From the NCBI RefSeq assembly GCF_000519085.1, contig NZ_KI912577.1:131501-195500 (forward strand): DNA of 64,000 nucleotides. The letters run 5' to 3'. Made by a program: the position numbers and the translations under genes. Numbering within the stretch: the first letter of the stretch is position 1; the number at the start of each line of letters is the position of its first letter. This document shows, piece after piece, positions 8,974 to 18,231 of this stretch. The notes below the pieces were generated by a model that worked only from the letters and a program-made list of their open reading frames with translations, had not been told where the DNA came from and ran no database searches. Origin of the DNA: Methylobacterium sp. 10. GTDB lineage: Bacteria; Pseudomonadota; Alphaproteobacteria; Rhizobiales; Beijerinckiaceae.

Positions 8974-11286
8974 TCAGCCCTCGCGCACGAAGATCATCGT
9001 CCCGAGCGGCGGCGCGGCAAGCACCAGCGAATAGGGCTGGCCGTGGCTCTCCACGGGCTCCGCCTGGACGCCGCCCATGTTGCCGACATTGGAGCCGCCA
9101 TAGCGCTCGGAATCCGAGTTGATCGCCTCGCGGTAGAACCCCGCCTCCGGCACGCCGATCCGATATCCGTCTCGCGGGATCGGCGTGAAGTTGGAGACGA
9201 CGACGGCGACCTCCCCCGGTGACGTGCCCTTGCGCGCCCAGGCGATGACGCTGTTGTCCTGGTCGTCGGAGACCAGCCACTGGAAGCCGGCGGCCTCGCA
9301 ATCCCTCACGTGGAGGGCGGGTGTCGACGTGTAGAGGCGGTTCAGGTCGCGGACGAGATCCTTGACCCCGCGATGCAGAGGGTCGTCGAGCAGATGCCAG
9401 TCGAGGCTCTGGTTGTGGTTCCACTCTTTCTGCTGGCCGAACTCGCCGCCCATGAAGAGCAGCTTCTTGCCCGGATGGCCCCACATGTAGCCGAAATAGG
9501 CGCGCAGATTCGCGAATTTCTGCCAGCGGTCGCCCGGCATCTTGTCCAGCAGCGAGCCTTTTCCATGGACGACTTCATCGTGCGAGAGCGGCAGGATGAA
9601 GTTCTCCGAGAAGGCGTAGAGCAGGCCGAAGGTCAGGTCGTGGTGGTGATACCGGCGATGGATCGTCTGCTTCGACATGAACTCAAGGGTGTCGTGCATC
9701 CACCCCATGTTCCACTTGAAGCCGAAGCCGAGACCGCCCGTATAGGTCGGGTGGGACACGCCCGGCCAGGAGGTGGATTCCTCGGCGATGGTCATCGTCC
9801 CCGGCGCGTGGCTGTAGGTCGCCTCGTTGGTCTTGCGCAGGAAGTTGATGGCATCGAGATTCTCGTTGCCCCCGTATTGGTTGGGGATCCACTCGCCCTG
9901 ACGACGCGAATAGTCGAGGTAGAGCATGGAGGCGACGGCATCCACGCGCAGACCGTCGAGGTGATAGCGCTCGAGCCAGAACCGGGCATTGGCGGCGAGG
10001 AAGCTCGACACTTCCGTGCGGCCGAAATTGTAGATGTAGGTCCCCCAATCCTGGTGGAATCCCTGACGCGGGTCGGCGTGTTCGTAGAGATGCGTCCCGT
10101 CGAACTGGCCGAGACCGTGGGCATCGAGGGGGAAGTGGCCCGGCACCCAGTCCAGCATCACGCCAATTCCGGCCTCATGGGCCGTGTCGACGAAGGCCGC
10201 GAAATCGTCCGGCGTGCCGAAGCGGCTGGTCGGCGCGAACAGCGAGACCGGCTGGTAGCCCCATGACCCGTCGAACGGATACTCCGTGATCGGCAGCATC
10301 TCGATATGGGTGAAGCCCATCTCCTTGACGTAGGGAATCAGGCGCTCGCCCAGTTCCTTATAGGTCAGGTAGCGGTTGCCTTCCTCGGCGACCCGCGCCC
10401 AGGAGCCGAGATGCACCTCGTAGATCGAGATGGCGGTATGGCGCGGGTCCTTCTCGCCGCGCGTCGCCATCCATTTGGCGTCGCTCCAGACCGGCTCGTT
10501 CGTACCCTGGAGCACGGAGGCCGTCTCGGGGGGCTTCTGCGCCGCGAAGGCGACGGGGTCGGCCTTCAGCGGCAGCAGTGCGCCGTCGGGTCCGCGTATC
10601 TCGAACTTGTAGTGAACGCCGGCGCGCAGGCCCGGAACGAACAGCTCCCAGATACCGCCGGTCTGCCAGAGCCGCATGGGGTGGCGGCGGCCGTCCCACT
10701 CGTTGAAATCGCCGACGATGCTCACCCGGCGGGCATTCGGCGCCCAGACCGCGAAACGGAACCCGTCGATCCCGTCGAGGACCATGGATTGGGCCCCGAG
10801 CACCCGGTAGGTGACGTCGCTGCCGATCTCGCGCAGGTTGTCGATGTCCTGCTGATGCAGGGACGAACCGAAGCTGTAGGGGTCGTGGCGCGGGCGCTCG
10901 GTGCCGTCCCAGCCCTCCACCGCGAGTTCGTAGAGGGGACGGCCCTCGCTCTGCACACGGGCGACGTAGAACCCGTCCTGATGGCGCCGCTCGAGCGGAA
11001 TGCGCTTACCGGCAGTGAGGAGGGTCGCCGACTTCGCCTCGGGCAGGATGACCCGCACTTCCCACAAGCCGTGGCCGATCTGATGGGGGCCGAGCACGGA
11101 GAACGGGTCACCGTGATCTGCCCGCATCACGGCGGCCACCGCGTCCGGATGGACACCTTGGACGGTCGACGAACCGGCATCGGCCTGGCGAGAATCTCCT
11201 GACGCGGCCGGCCGCTTCGCCGTCCTCTCGGACGGCGTCGGCTCGCGCTCGGACGTCTTCGCCAGCCTCTCGTCGATATCCGTCAT
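8974..11286 (-). CDS. glgB: 1,4-alpha-glucan branching enzyme
   Basis: GlgB cuts alpha-1,4 chains and rejoins them as alpha-1,6 branches. The 770-residue protein starts with about 45 low-complexity residues. An N1 domain (about 50-160), a CBM48 module (about 170-260, [11 protein letters not shown]) and a GH13_9 barrel follow. Catalytic motifs are LDGLRVDAV (nucleophile D449), [13 protein letters not shown] (acid/base in the E502/E503 pair) and [11 protein letters not shown]. The start codon at 11286 directly abuts the treS-maltokinase stop codon (11287), so the two are almost certainly cotranscribed and perhaps translationally coupled. It is the last gene of the minus-strand treZ-to-glgB series. 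Confidence 0.97.
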   Translation of the reverse strand: MTDIDERLAKTSEREPTPSERTAKRPAASGDSRQADAGSSTVQGVHPDAVAAVMRADHGDPFSVLGPHQIGHGLWEVRVILPEAKSATLLTAGKRIPLERRHQDGFYVARVQSEGRPLYELAVEGWDGTERPRHDPYSFGSSLHQQDIDNLREIGSDVTYRVLGAQSMVLDGIDGFRFAVWAPNARRVSIVGDFNEWDGRRHPMRLWQTGGIWELFVPGLRAGVHYKFEIRGPDGALLPLKADPVAFAAQKPPETASVLQGTNEPVWSDAKWMATRGEKDPRHTAISIYEVHLGSWARVAEEGNRYLTYKELGERLIPYVKEMGFTHIEMLPITEYPFDGSWGYQPVSLFAPTSRFGTPDDFAAFVDTAHEAGIGVMLDWVPGHFPLDAHGLGQFDGTHLYEHADPRQGFHQDWGTYIYNFGRTEVSSFLAANARFWLERYHLDGLRVDAVASMLYLDYSRRQGEWIPNQYGGNENLDAINFLRKTNEATYSHAPGTMTIAEESTSWPGVSHPTYTGGLGFGFKWNMGWMHDTLEFMSKQTIHRRYHHHDLTFGLLYAFSENFILPLSHDEVVHGKGSLLDKMPGDRWQKFANLRAYFGYMWGHPGKKLLFMGGEFGQQKEWNHNQSLDWHLLDDPLHRGVKDLVRDLNRLYTSTPALHVRDCEAAGFQWLVSDDQDNSVIAWARKGTSPGEVAVVVSNFTPIPRDGYRIGVPEAGFYREAINSDSERYGGSNVGNMGGVQAEPVESHGQPYSLVLAAPPLGTMIFVREG

Positions 11287-14200
11287 TCAAGCACCTTTCT
11301 TGGTATCGTCCAGAATGGTGAGAACCCCACGGGCTGGGATTTCGATCCAATCCGGCCGGTTATTGGCCTCGTAATCGACTTCGTAGAGAGCCTTCGCCAG
11401 GAGGGCGAGCGACAGCAGCCGCGCCTCCGTCTCCGGGTCCGTCACCGCGGCGCGGCTGGTGGAGGCCACGGCACGGTAGGCGTCGAGGAACGCAGCATCG
11501 ATCATGCCGCGCCAGGCGATCGACGCGCTGCGGGCGCGACCTTCCGAATCCGCGAACCGGCCCGCGATCTCGCGGGTGACGGTCTCGGCACCGTAGGCGA
11601 AGGACCGCAGCATCCCTGCGACGTCGCGCAGCGGCGTCGACTTTGCGCGGCGCTCGTCGGCGGGGCGGGCGGGCTCGCCCTCGAAGTCGATGATGATGAG
11701 ATCGCTCTCGGAGGCGAGGACCTGACCGAGGTGGAAGTCCCCGTGGATGCGGGTCTTGGTCGCCCCCACCGGCGGGCGCGCCGTCATGTCCTCGATTAAG
11801 AGCTCGACTTCGCGGCGGCGGCCGGCCAGCTCGGTGATCGCCGTGCTGGAGGTGCGTCCCGCGAGAGCGTCGAGGGCGCGGAAGGCTCTCTCGCCCTGGC
11901 GGCGCGCATCCTCCCCGAGGTCGCGCAGATCGTCATGCGTGAACGGTTCGGGCGCGAAGGCCGGGTCGTCGGTGTCGATGGCGAAAGCATTATGGAGCTC
12001 GGCGGTGCGACGGCCGAGGAGCTCGGCCCAGCGCAGGTGCGGAGCGAACGCTTCCGTGGGCGCCGGCGCCTCGCTCTCGGGTGCGAGCACGACGGTGTCG
12101 AAGTCGCGGCGCAGACCTTCCAGCATCAGGGTCCAGGCATCGCCCTGGTTGGGCACGAAGGCCTGGAGCACGGCCAATGCCGTCCGCGTCCCGTCCTCGG
12201 CCACATGCTCGACGACGCCGAGCAGGGCCGGGGTGTTGGCGAAGCCCGCCTGCTCGGTGAGGAACCGGCCGACCTCGATCTCGGGATGGACGCCCGTCTG
12301 CATGCGGCGCAGGAGCTTGAGCATCATCTTCGAGCCGATGGCGATCGAGGTGTTGCTCTGCTCCGCGTTGAGGCTGCGGACTTCCGCCAAGTCCACGGCC
12401 ACATCGCGGTCGAAGGCCGAGGTATGGGAGAAGACGAGCTTGCCGGTCTCCGTCGGCAGCTCGACGCCGTTGCGCATCCCATCGATGAGGGCGACCGAGA
12501 AGGCGGGCGAGGCGGAGGCCCCGAACAGAAGGCCCGTGCGCGGTCCGCGACGGACGCGGGCGACCGCGTGCGACAGCAGCGTCTCGTCCTCGCGGCCCTC
12601 ATCGACCCCGAGGGGCACGAAATAATCCTGGCGCTCGCCGTTGGCGAGATGCACCGCCACGCGCGGCAGCAGGAAGCGGGTTGCGCCGCCGGCATCCTTC
12701 AGGGTGGCGCTGTCGATCACCGAGACCGACTTGATGCGGGTGCCCTTGGCGCCGAACCAGCGGCGGGTGCCGATGAAGCGCGGCGCCACGGTACGCTCGA
12801 AGGCGGTGCGCTCGCGCCCGGCCATGAGGGTCTCGACCCCGCCGGTGAGGACGAGGGTGAACAGTTCGGGTGTTTCCGGCTGCGGGCCGATCTGTCCGGC
12901 ATTCGCGGCGTTCAGGGAGAACCAGTAGAACCCGTAGGACGGGAGCGTCAGCAGGTAGGGCAACTCGCCGATGGCCGGGAATTCCGATCCGCCGGTGAGC
13001 TCGATCGGCACGGCGCTGCGGAACTCGGAGAGGTCGAGCTGCACCGCCTGCGGCGCGCGGGAGAGGTTGGCGACGCAGAGCACGCGCTCGCCCTCGAACT
13101 CGCGGATCCAGGCCAGGACCTTGCGGTTCGTCGGATACAGGAACTGCATGCCGCCGCGCCCGAGGGCGACGGAGTTGTTGCGGATCGCGATCATGCGGCG
13201 CGTCCAGTTCAGCAGGCTCGTCTGCGACTGGGTCTGCGCCTCGACGTTGATGGCGTCGAAGCCGTAGATCGGGTCCTGTACCGAGGGCAGGAACAGCTTG
13301 GCAGGATTGGCGCGGGAGAAGCCGCCGTTGCGGTCGGGCGACCATTGCATCGGGGTCCGCACGCCGTCGCGGTCACCGAGATAGATGTTGTCGCCCATGC
13401 CGATCTCGTCGCCGTAATACAGCACCGGCGTGCCGGGCATCGACAGGACGAGGGACTTCATCAGCTCGATCTTGCGGCGGTCGTTCTCCAGGAGCGGAGC
13501 CAGACGGCGGCGGATGCCGAGATTGATGCGGGCGCGGCGCTCGGCGGCGTAGAACGACCAGAGGTAGTCACGTTCTTCGGCCGTCACCATTTCGAGGGTG
13601 AGCTCGTCGTGGTTGCGCAGGAAGATGGCCCACTGGCACCCCTCGGGGATCTCCGGGGTCTGGCGCATGATGTCTGTGATCGGGTGCCGGTCCTCGCGGG
13701 CGATCGCCATGTACATGCGCGGCATCAGCGGGAAGTGGAACGCCATGTGGCATTCGTCGCCGTCGCCGAAATACTGCGCGGTCTCCTCCGGCCACTGGTT
13801 GGCCTCCGCCAGCAGCATCCGGTCCGGATAGCTCGCGTCCAGCGCCGCGCGGATCGCCTTGATGACCGTGTGGGTCTCCGGCAGGTTCTCGCAATTCGTG
13901 CCGTCGCGCTCGATCAGGTAGGGGATCGCGTCGAGACGCAGGCCGTCGACGCCCATGTCGAGCCAGTAGCGCATGACCTCGATCACACCCTCCAGCACGG
14001 CGGGGTTGTCGAAGTTCAGGTCGGGCTGGTGGCTGTAGAACCGGTGCCAGAAATATTGCTTGGCGACCGGGTCCCAAGTCCAGTTCGAGGTCTCGGTATC
14101 GAGGAAGATGATGCGCGTGTCGGAATACGGCGTGTCGGTGTCCGACCAGACGTAGAAATCCCGTTCAGGCGAACCGGCCAGCGCCTCGCGGGCGCGCTGG

Positions 14201-14544
14201 AACCAGGGATGCTGGTCCGACGTGTGGTTGATGACGAGCTCGGTGATGACGCGCAGGCCACGATCATGCGCCGCCTCCACGAACTTCCGGAACTCCTCCA
14301 TCGTCCCGTAGGAGGGGTTCACGTCGCGATAGTCGCCGATATCGTAGCCATCGTCGCGCAGCGGCGAGGGATAGAACGGCATCAGCCAGATGGCGGTGAC
14401 CCCGAGGTCCCGCACGTAATCCAGTTTCTGCGTCAGGCCCTCGAAATCGCCGATCCCATCGTTGTTCGAGTCGAAGAACGACTTGACGTGGATCTGATAG
14501 ATGATGGCGTCACGGTACCATTGCGGATCGCTACGATCGATCAT
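11287..14544 (-). CDS. treS: Trehalose synthase (maltose alpha-D-glucosyltransferase) fused to maltokinase
   Basis: This is a two-enzyme chain of 1085 residues. The N-terminal GH13_16 part (about 1-550) interconverts trehalose and maltose. Its motifs are ELVINHTSDQHPWF, DGLRLDAIPYL with D205, MLLAEANQ with E247 and FLRNHDELT. The C-terminal part (about 570-1085) is an aminoglycoside-phosphotransferase-like maltokinase (Pep2/Mak) with IHGDFHLGQVL and IIDFEGEPARP, the catalytic and metal-binding loops. The kinase turns maltose into maltose-1-phosphate, the donor for GlgE, whose gene lies 169 bp upstream. TreS-Mak fusions of about 1100 residues are well known in proteobacteria, so this fusion itself is not novel. 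Confidence 0.96.
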   Translation of the reverse strand: MIDRSDPQWYRDAIIYQIHVKSFFDSNNDGIGDFEGLTQKLDYVRDLGVTAIWLMPFYPSPLRDDGYDIGDYRDVNPSYGTMEEFRKFVEAAHDRGLRVITELVINHTSDQHPWFQRAREALAGSPERDFYVWSDTDTPYSDTRIIFLDTETSNWTWDPVAKQYFWHRFYSHQPDLNFDNPAVLEGVIEVMRYWLDMGVDGLRLDAIPYLIERDGTNCENLPETHTVIKAIRAALDASYPDRMLLAEANQWPEETAQYFGDGDECHMAFHFPLMPRMYMAIAREDRHPITDIMRQTPEIPEGCQWAIFLRNHDELTLEMVTAEERDYLWSFYAAERRARINLGIRRRLAPLLENDRRKIELMKSLVLSMPGTPVLYYGDEIGMGDNIYLGDRDGVRTPMQWSPDRNGGFSRANPAKLFLPSVQDPIYGFDAINVEAQTQSQTSLLNWTRRMIAIRNNSVALGRGGMQFLYPTNRKVLAWIREFEGERVLCVANLSRAPQAVQLDLSEFRSAVPIELTGGSEFPAIGELPYLLTLPSYGFYWFSLNAANAGQIGPQPETPELFTLVLTGGVETLMAGRERTAFERTVAPRFIGTRRWFGAKGTRIKSVSVIDSATLKDAGGATRFLLPRVAVHLANGERQDYFVPLGVDEGREDETLLSHAVARVRRGPRTGLLFGASASPAFSVALIDGMRNGVELPTETGKLVFSHTSAFDRDVAVDLAEVRSLNAEQSNTSIAIGSKMMLKLLRRMQTGVHPEIEVGRFLTEQAGFANTPALLGVVEHVAEDGTRTALAVLQAFVPNQGDAWTLMLEGLRRDFDTVVLAPESEAPAPTEAFAPHLRWAELLGRRTAELHNAFAIDTDDPAFAPEPFTHDDLRDLGEDARRQGERAFRALDALAGRTSSTAITELAGRRREVELLIEDMTARPPVGATKTRIHGDFHLGQVLASESDLIIIDFEGEPARPADERRAKSTPLRDVAGMLRSFAYGAETVTREIAGRFADSEGRARSASIAWRGMIDAAFLDAYRAVASTSRAAVTDPETEARLLSLALLAKALYEVDYEANNRPDWIEIPARGVLTILDDTKKGA

Positions 14545-14594
14545 CGCGTCGTTGCCTCATGCGTCGGGTTCAGGGGCGTGTTCGGCGTCACAGC

Positions 14595-14622
14595 GGCACC
14601 GTTCGCGGATACGAACGGTGCC
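14595..14622. other. Hairpin between glgE fusion and treS-mak
   Basis: GGCACCGTTCG (14595-14605) and CGAACGGTGCC (14612-14622) form a perfect 11 bp stem with a 6 nt loop in the 169 bp spacer. No T run follows in the direction of transcription. It may be an attenuator, an RNA-stability element or an operator separating expression of glgE from treS-mak-glgB. Confidence 0.5.
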
Positions 14623-14713
14623 GGCCGCGTCGTCCGCAGCTTTGGCGCCTTCTTCTGGGCGACAACGCGACGGACGGCTGAAAACTCGAAGTTTTGTGCT
14701 GACACGCGGGCCG

Positions 14714-17700
14714 CTACTCCGCAACCCGGCGGGGTGCGCGCAGACGCCAGATCACCACGGACCGCTCCGCCGGATCGAGAGCGATGCGGTGGGACTTGCC
14801 GCGGAGCTCGAACGTGTATCCGAGCAGCAGATCCTCCACCTCGACGGCGCCGTCATCGGGCTGTCCGAGGAGCCAGAGCGGCACCTCGTAGGTGCATTCC
14901 TGGCGGTTCTTCGGATCGAGGTTGACCATCACGAAGATGCAATTGTCACCCTCGGGCGTCGTCTTGGCATAGGCGACGATCTGGTCGTTATAGGCCCCCG
15001 TGAAGGTGACGTTGCGGAAATCCCAGAGCGCCGGGTTCTCCTGCCGGATGCGGTTGAGCTTGATGATGTGCGCGCGGATGTTGCCCGGCGCATGGTAGTC
15101 CCAGGCCTTCAGCTCGTATTTCTCGGAGTTGAGATACTCTTCCTTGCCCGGATACGGGGCGGCCTCGCACATCTCGAAGCCGTTATAGATCCCGTAGACC
15201 GAGGACAGGGTGGCCGCGAGCGTCGCCCGCACGATGAAACCGGCGCGACCGCTGGTCTGGAGATAGACCGGGTTGATATCCGGCGTGTTCGCGAAGAAAT
15301 TCGGCCGGTAATACTCCCCCATATCGCCGGCGAGCTCGGTGGAATACTCGATGAGCTCCTGCTTCGTGTTGCGCCAGGTGAAGTAGGTGTAGCTCTGCTG
15401 GTAGCCGGCCTTGGCGAGCTTCTTCATCATCTTCGGCCGGGTGAAAGCCTCGGCGAGGAAGATCACGTCGGGATAGCGGGCATTCACCTGCCCGATCATC
15501 CATTCCCAGAACGGGATCGGCTTGGTGTGCGGGTTGTCCACGCGGAAGATGCGGGCGCCGAGCTCGGCCCAGCCCATGACGATGTCGCGCAGCTCGATCC
15601 AGAGGGAGGGCAGCGCGCCGCCGTAGAAGTGGACGTTGGAGATGTCCTCGTACTTCTTCGGCGGGTTCTCGGCGAATTTCAGCGTGCCGTCGGGGCGCCA
15701 CTCGAACCATTCCGGGTGGTTCTTGATCCAGGGATGGTCGGGTGAGCACTGGATCGCGAAATCGAGGGCGATCTCCATGCCGTAAGCGTGGCTCGCGGCA
15801 ACCAGCCGGCGGAAATCTTCGAGGGTTCCGAGTTCGGGATGAACCGCCTCGTGCCCGCCCGCCTCGGAGCCGACCGCGTAGACCGAGCCGACATCGCCTT
15901 CCAACGCCGTGAGGGTGTTGTTCTTGCCCTTGCGGTTGGTCTTCCCGATCGGGTGGATCGGCGTGAAGTAGAGCACGTCGAAGCCGAGTTCGCGGATCTC
16001 CGGCAGGCGCCGGATCACGTCGTCGAACGTGCCGTGGCGGTTCACGTCCATGGATTGCGAACGCGGGAAGATCTCGTACCAGGCCGAGAACCGGGCGGCG
16101 AGGCGGTCGGCGATGACGGGCACGTTCACAGGATAGCGCGAGCGGTTGACCCGCTCGGCATGCCTGCGAATCAGGGACGCGGTCTCCGGCGCGAGGATGA
16201 GGTCGAGCTGCGCCGCCGATCCGGTCTTCTCGGCCGCGAGAGCCGACACGATTGCCTGGAGCCGGGCCTGGTCCGGCCCGGTGGCGAGGTCGGCCGCCCC
16301 CTGCACGAAGGTGACGCCCTCGATGGTCTCCAGGTGCACGTCCACGCCCGCATCGCGCTTCTTCAGCGTGTCGCGGATCCAGGACGAGAAGGCGTCACGC
16401 CAGGCCTCGATGGTGAATTCGTAGCGGGCATTGTGTTCGAGGGGGAAGGAGCCGCTCCAGCGGTCGTTGTCCACGAACACCATGCGGTCTCGGCGCCATG
16501 CTTCCTCGCCGACGACGCGCGACAGGATCGCGGCGTCGATGATCTCGTGGCCGTCGCTGAAGATGTCGGCAGAGACCGCCACCTGCTCGCCGACCACGCG
16601 CTTGATTGGGGAGCGGCCCCCGTCGATCTCGGGCGAGACCGCCTCGATGACGACGCGGCCTTCGCCCGACGGCGTGGAGGGTGCCGGCGGCTTTGCCACC
16701 ACCCGCCGTTCGGCGGCGAGGATGCGGATCTCGCCGGGGGCGAGGTCGAGGCTCGTGCCGGGGAGGAAGTCGATCGGCTCCGCCTCGGGAGTGACATCCT
16801 TGAAGCGGTCGAGCATCCCGCCCGTCCGGGCCACCAGCGGCCCGGCATCCACCGCCACCGCCACGGGGCCGGGATTGAACAGGACGAGGGTGGCGTGGCG
16901 CGCCGAGGCGCCGTGCCCGGTGTCGAACTTGAGGAGCGCCACGTAATCCGCATCCGGCGCCGAAATGCGGGACTGTGCGCCCTCGACATTGGCGGAGGCG
17001 AGGCTGGCCTTCAGGGCGTTGATGGCGGTGACATAGCGGGAAATGTCGATGCCGGTGTCGGTTTCACGGGAATCCGGCGTGGTCTCGACCACGTGCAGGG
17101 CACGGCGGTAGCCCCATTCGTAGCCGATGGGCAGGAGCACGCCGGCCGAGAAGAACGCGGCCAGGGCATAGCGTGCCTTCAGGTGCCGTGCGACCGCCTC
17201 CGCACCACCGCCGAGAGTGGCGGCGAGGCGGGGCATGTCGTGGTTCTCGGGGAAGGCGATGGAGGGGGCGATCACGCGCAGGCGGTCGTACTGCTCGAGC
17301 GCCCACGGCGCCTTCAGGTCCCACCAGGCGAAGGAATTGAACAGGTAGTCGAAGCCCGCACCCGCCGTGGCCTGTGCCTCCTCGAAGGTGCAGCCGAGGG
17401 TCTCGGCGGCGAACAGGCAATCGGGCTCCAGCGCCTTGGCGGCACCGATCAGGCCGCGCCAGACATCCGGCGGCACCTTGTAGGCGGCGTCGCAGCGGAA
17501 CCCGCCGACGCCGAGATCCTGCATCCGGTTGATGTAGCCGGCCCAGAGCCGGGTAAGCTCCTCCCTGGCATCGGCCGAATGGTAGTTCAATTCGGCGAGG
17601 TCACCCCAGACCGTGCGGATCGACGGATCGTCCGGGTCGACGGCCGCCGGGCTCTCGATGTTGCCGGCCTCGTCGCGCAGGAACAGGTCCGGCCGGTCCC

Positions 17701-18097
17701 GCGCCAGGGGGCCGTCCTTGGCGGTGTGGTTGATGACGAGGTCGGTCATCACGCCGATGCCGTGCGCGGCGGCAGCGGCGCAGAAGCGCCGGATCTGCTC
17801 GTCGTCCGAAGTGCCGTCATCGTCGCGGAACCGTTCGTCGAGCCTATCCGGGTCGGAGACAGCATAGAGGCTGCGCGAACCGCCGGTCTGGTGGAACGGG
17901 TTGAGGTAGATCCAGTCGAATCCCATCCCGGCGATGCGGGGAAGCTCCGCCGTCCAGGCCGAGACCCGTCCGACGAGGAGGGGGAACAGGTTGTAGATGC
18001 GCGGCCCCTCGGCGCGGGGGGCGAGTCCCGCAGGCAGCGCCACGGTTCCGGCTTCGGTCCGCGCGGCGGAGATCTTGGCTGGGCTCGGCGCGTTCAT
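14714..18097 (-). CDS. glgE: GH13 amylase-like domain fused to maltose-1-phosphate maltosyltransferase (GlgE)
   Basis: GlgE adds maltosyl units from maltose-1-phosphate to alpha-1,4-glucan. Only the C-terminal part of this 1127-residue chain is GlgE. It has the N-domain (about 480-600), then ARIFRVDNPHTKP with nucleophile D854, IFLAEAFTRPKMM with acid/base E883, and FFANTPDINP with D940. The N-terminal 470 residues are a separate GH13 barrel with its own apparently complete triad: GGFRCDAAYKVP (D203), FAAETLGC (E232) and FPENHDMPR (D287). Stand-alone GlgE is about 660-700 residues. The start at 18097 is preceded by GGAG at good spacing; a longer in-frame start lacks support. The gene lies between malQ-treY and treS-mak, which makes its donor. 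The activity of the N-terminal barrel is unknown; hydrolase or transferase on short glucans is a guess. Confidence 0.94.
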   Translation of the reverse strand: MNAPSPAKISAARTEAGTVALPAGLAPRAEGPRIYNLFPLLVGRVSAWTAELPRIAGMGFDWIYLNPFHQTGGSRSLYAVSDPDRLDERFRDDDGTSDDEQIRRFCAAAAAHGIGVMTDLVINHTAKDGPLARDRPDLFLRDEAGNIESPAAVDPDDPSIRTVWGDLAELNYHSADAREELTRLWAGYINRMQDLGVGGFRCDAAYKVPPDVWRGLIGAAKALEPDCLFAAETLGCTFEEAQATAGAGFDYLFNSFAWWDLKAPWALEQYDRLRVIAPSIAFPENHDMPRLAATLGGGAEAVARHLKARYALAAFFSAGVLLPIGYEWGYRRALHVVETTPDSRETDTGIDISRYVTAINALKASLASANVEGAQSRISAPDADYVALLKFDTGHGASARHATLVLFNPGPVAVAVDAGPLVARTGGMLDRFKDVTPEAEPIDFLPGTSLDLAPGEIRILAAERRVVAKPPAPSTPSGEGRVVIEAVSPEIDGGRSPIKRVVGEQVAVSADIFSDGHEIIDAAILSRVVGEEAWRRDRMVFVDNDRWSGSFPLEHNARYEFTIEAWRDAFSSWIRDTLKKRDAGVDVHLETIEGVTFVQGAADLATGPDQARLQAIVSALAAEKTGSAAQLDLILAPETASLIRRHAERVNRSRYPVNVPVIADRLAARFSAWYEIFPRSQSMDVNRHGTFDDVIRRLPEIRELGFDVLYFTPIHPIGKTNRKGKNNTLTALEGDVGSVYAVGSEAGGHEAVHPELGTLEDFRRLVAASHAYGMEIALDFAIQCSPDHPWIKNHPEWFEWRPDGTLKFAENPPKKYEDISNVHFYGGALPSLWIELRDIVMGWAELGARIFRVDNPHTKPIPFWEWMIGQVNARYPDVIFLAEAFTRPKMMKKLAKAGYQQSYTYFTWRNTKQELIEYSTELAGDMGEYYRPNFFANTPDINPVYLQTSGRAGFIVRATLAATLSSVYGIYNGFEMCEAAPYPGKEEYLNSEKYELKAWDYHAPGNIRAHIIKLNRIRQENPALWDFRNVTFTGAYNDQIVAYAKTTPEGDNCIFVMVNLDPKNRQECTYEVPLWLLGQPDDGAVEVEDLLLGYTFELRGKSHRIALDPAERSVVIWRLRAPRRVAE

Positions 18098-18231
18098 GCG
18101 TACTCCGTTCTCGTAAAGACGTATCCCCGTCTCCCGCAGGAGCCTCCCGCGCGGCGGCGGGTGGGGTGGGGATGGGCGGCCCTCGGCGAGGACCACCCTC
18201 TAGGGTTCGGTTGCCGTCTCGAATCCGGGAC

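Noticed and set aside
11935..14925. Long open frame on the plus strand opposite treS-mak (about 1000 codons)
   Set aside because: An antisense shadow of a clear enzyme gene; no recognisable domain.
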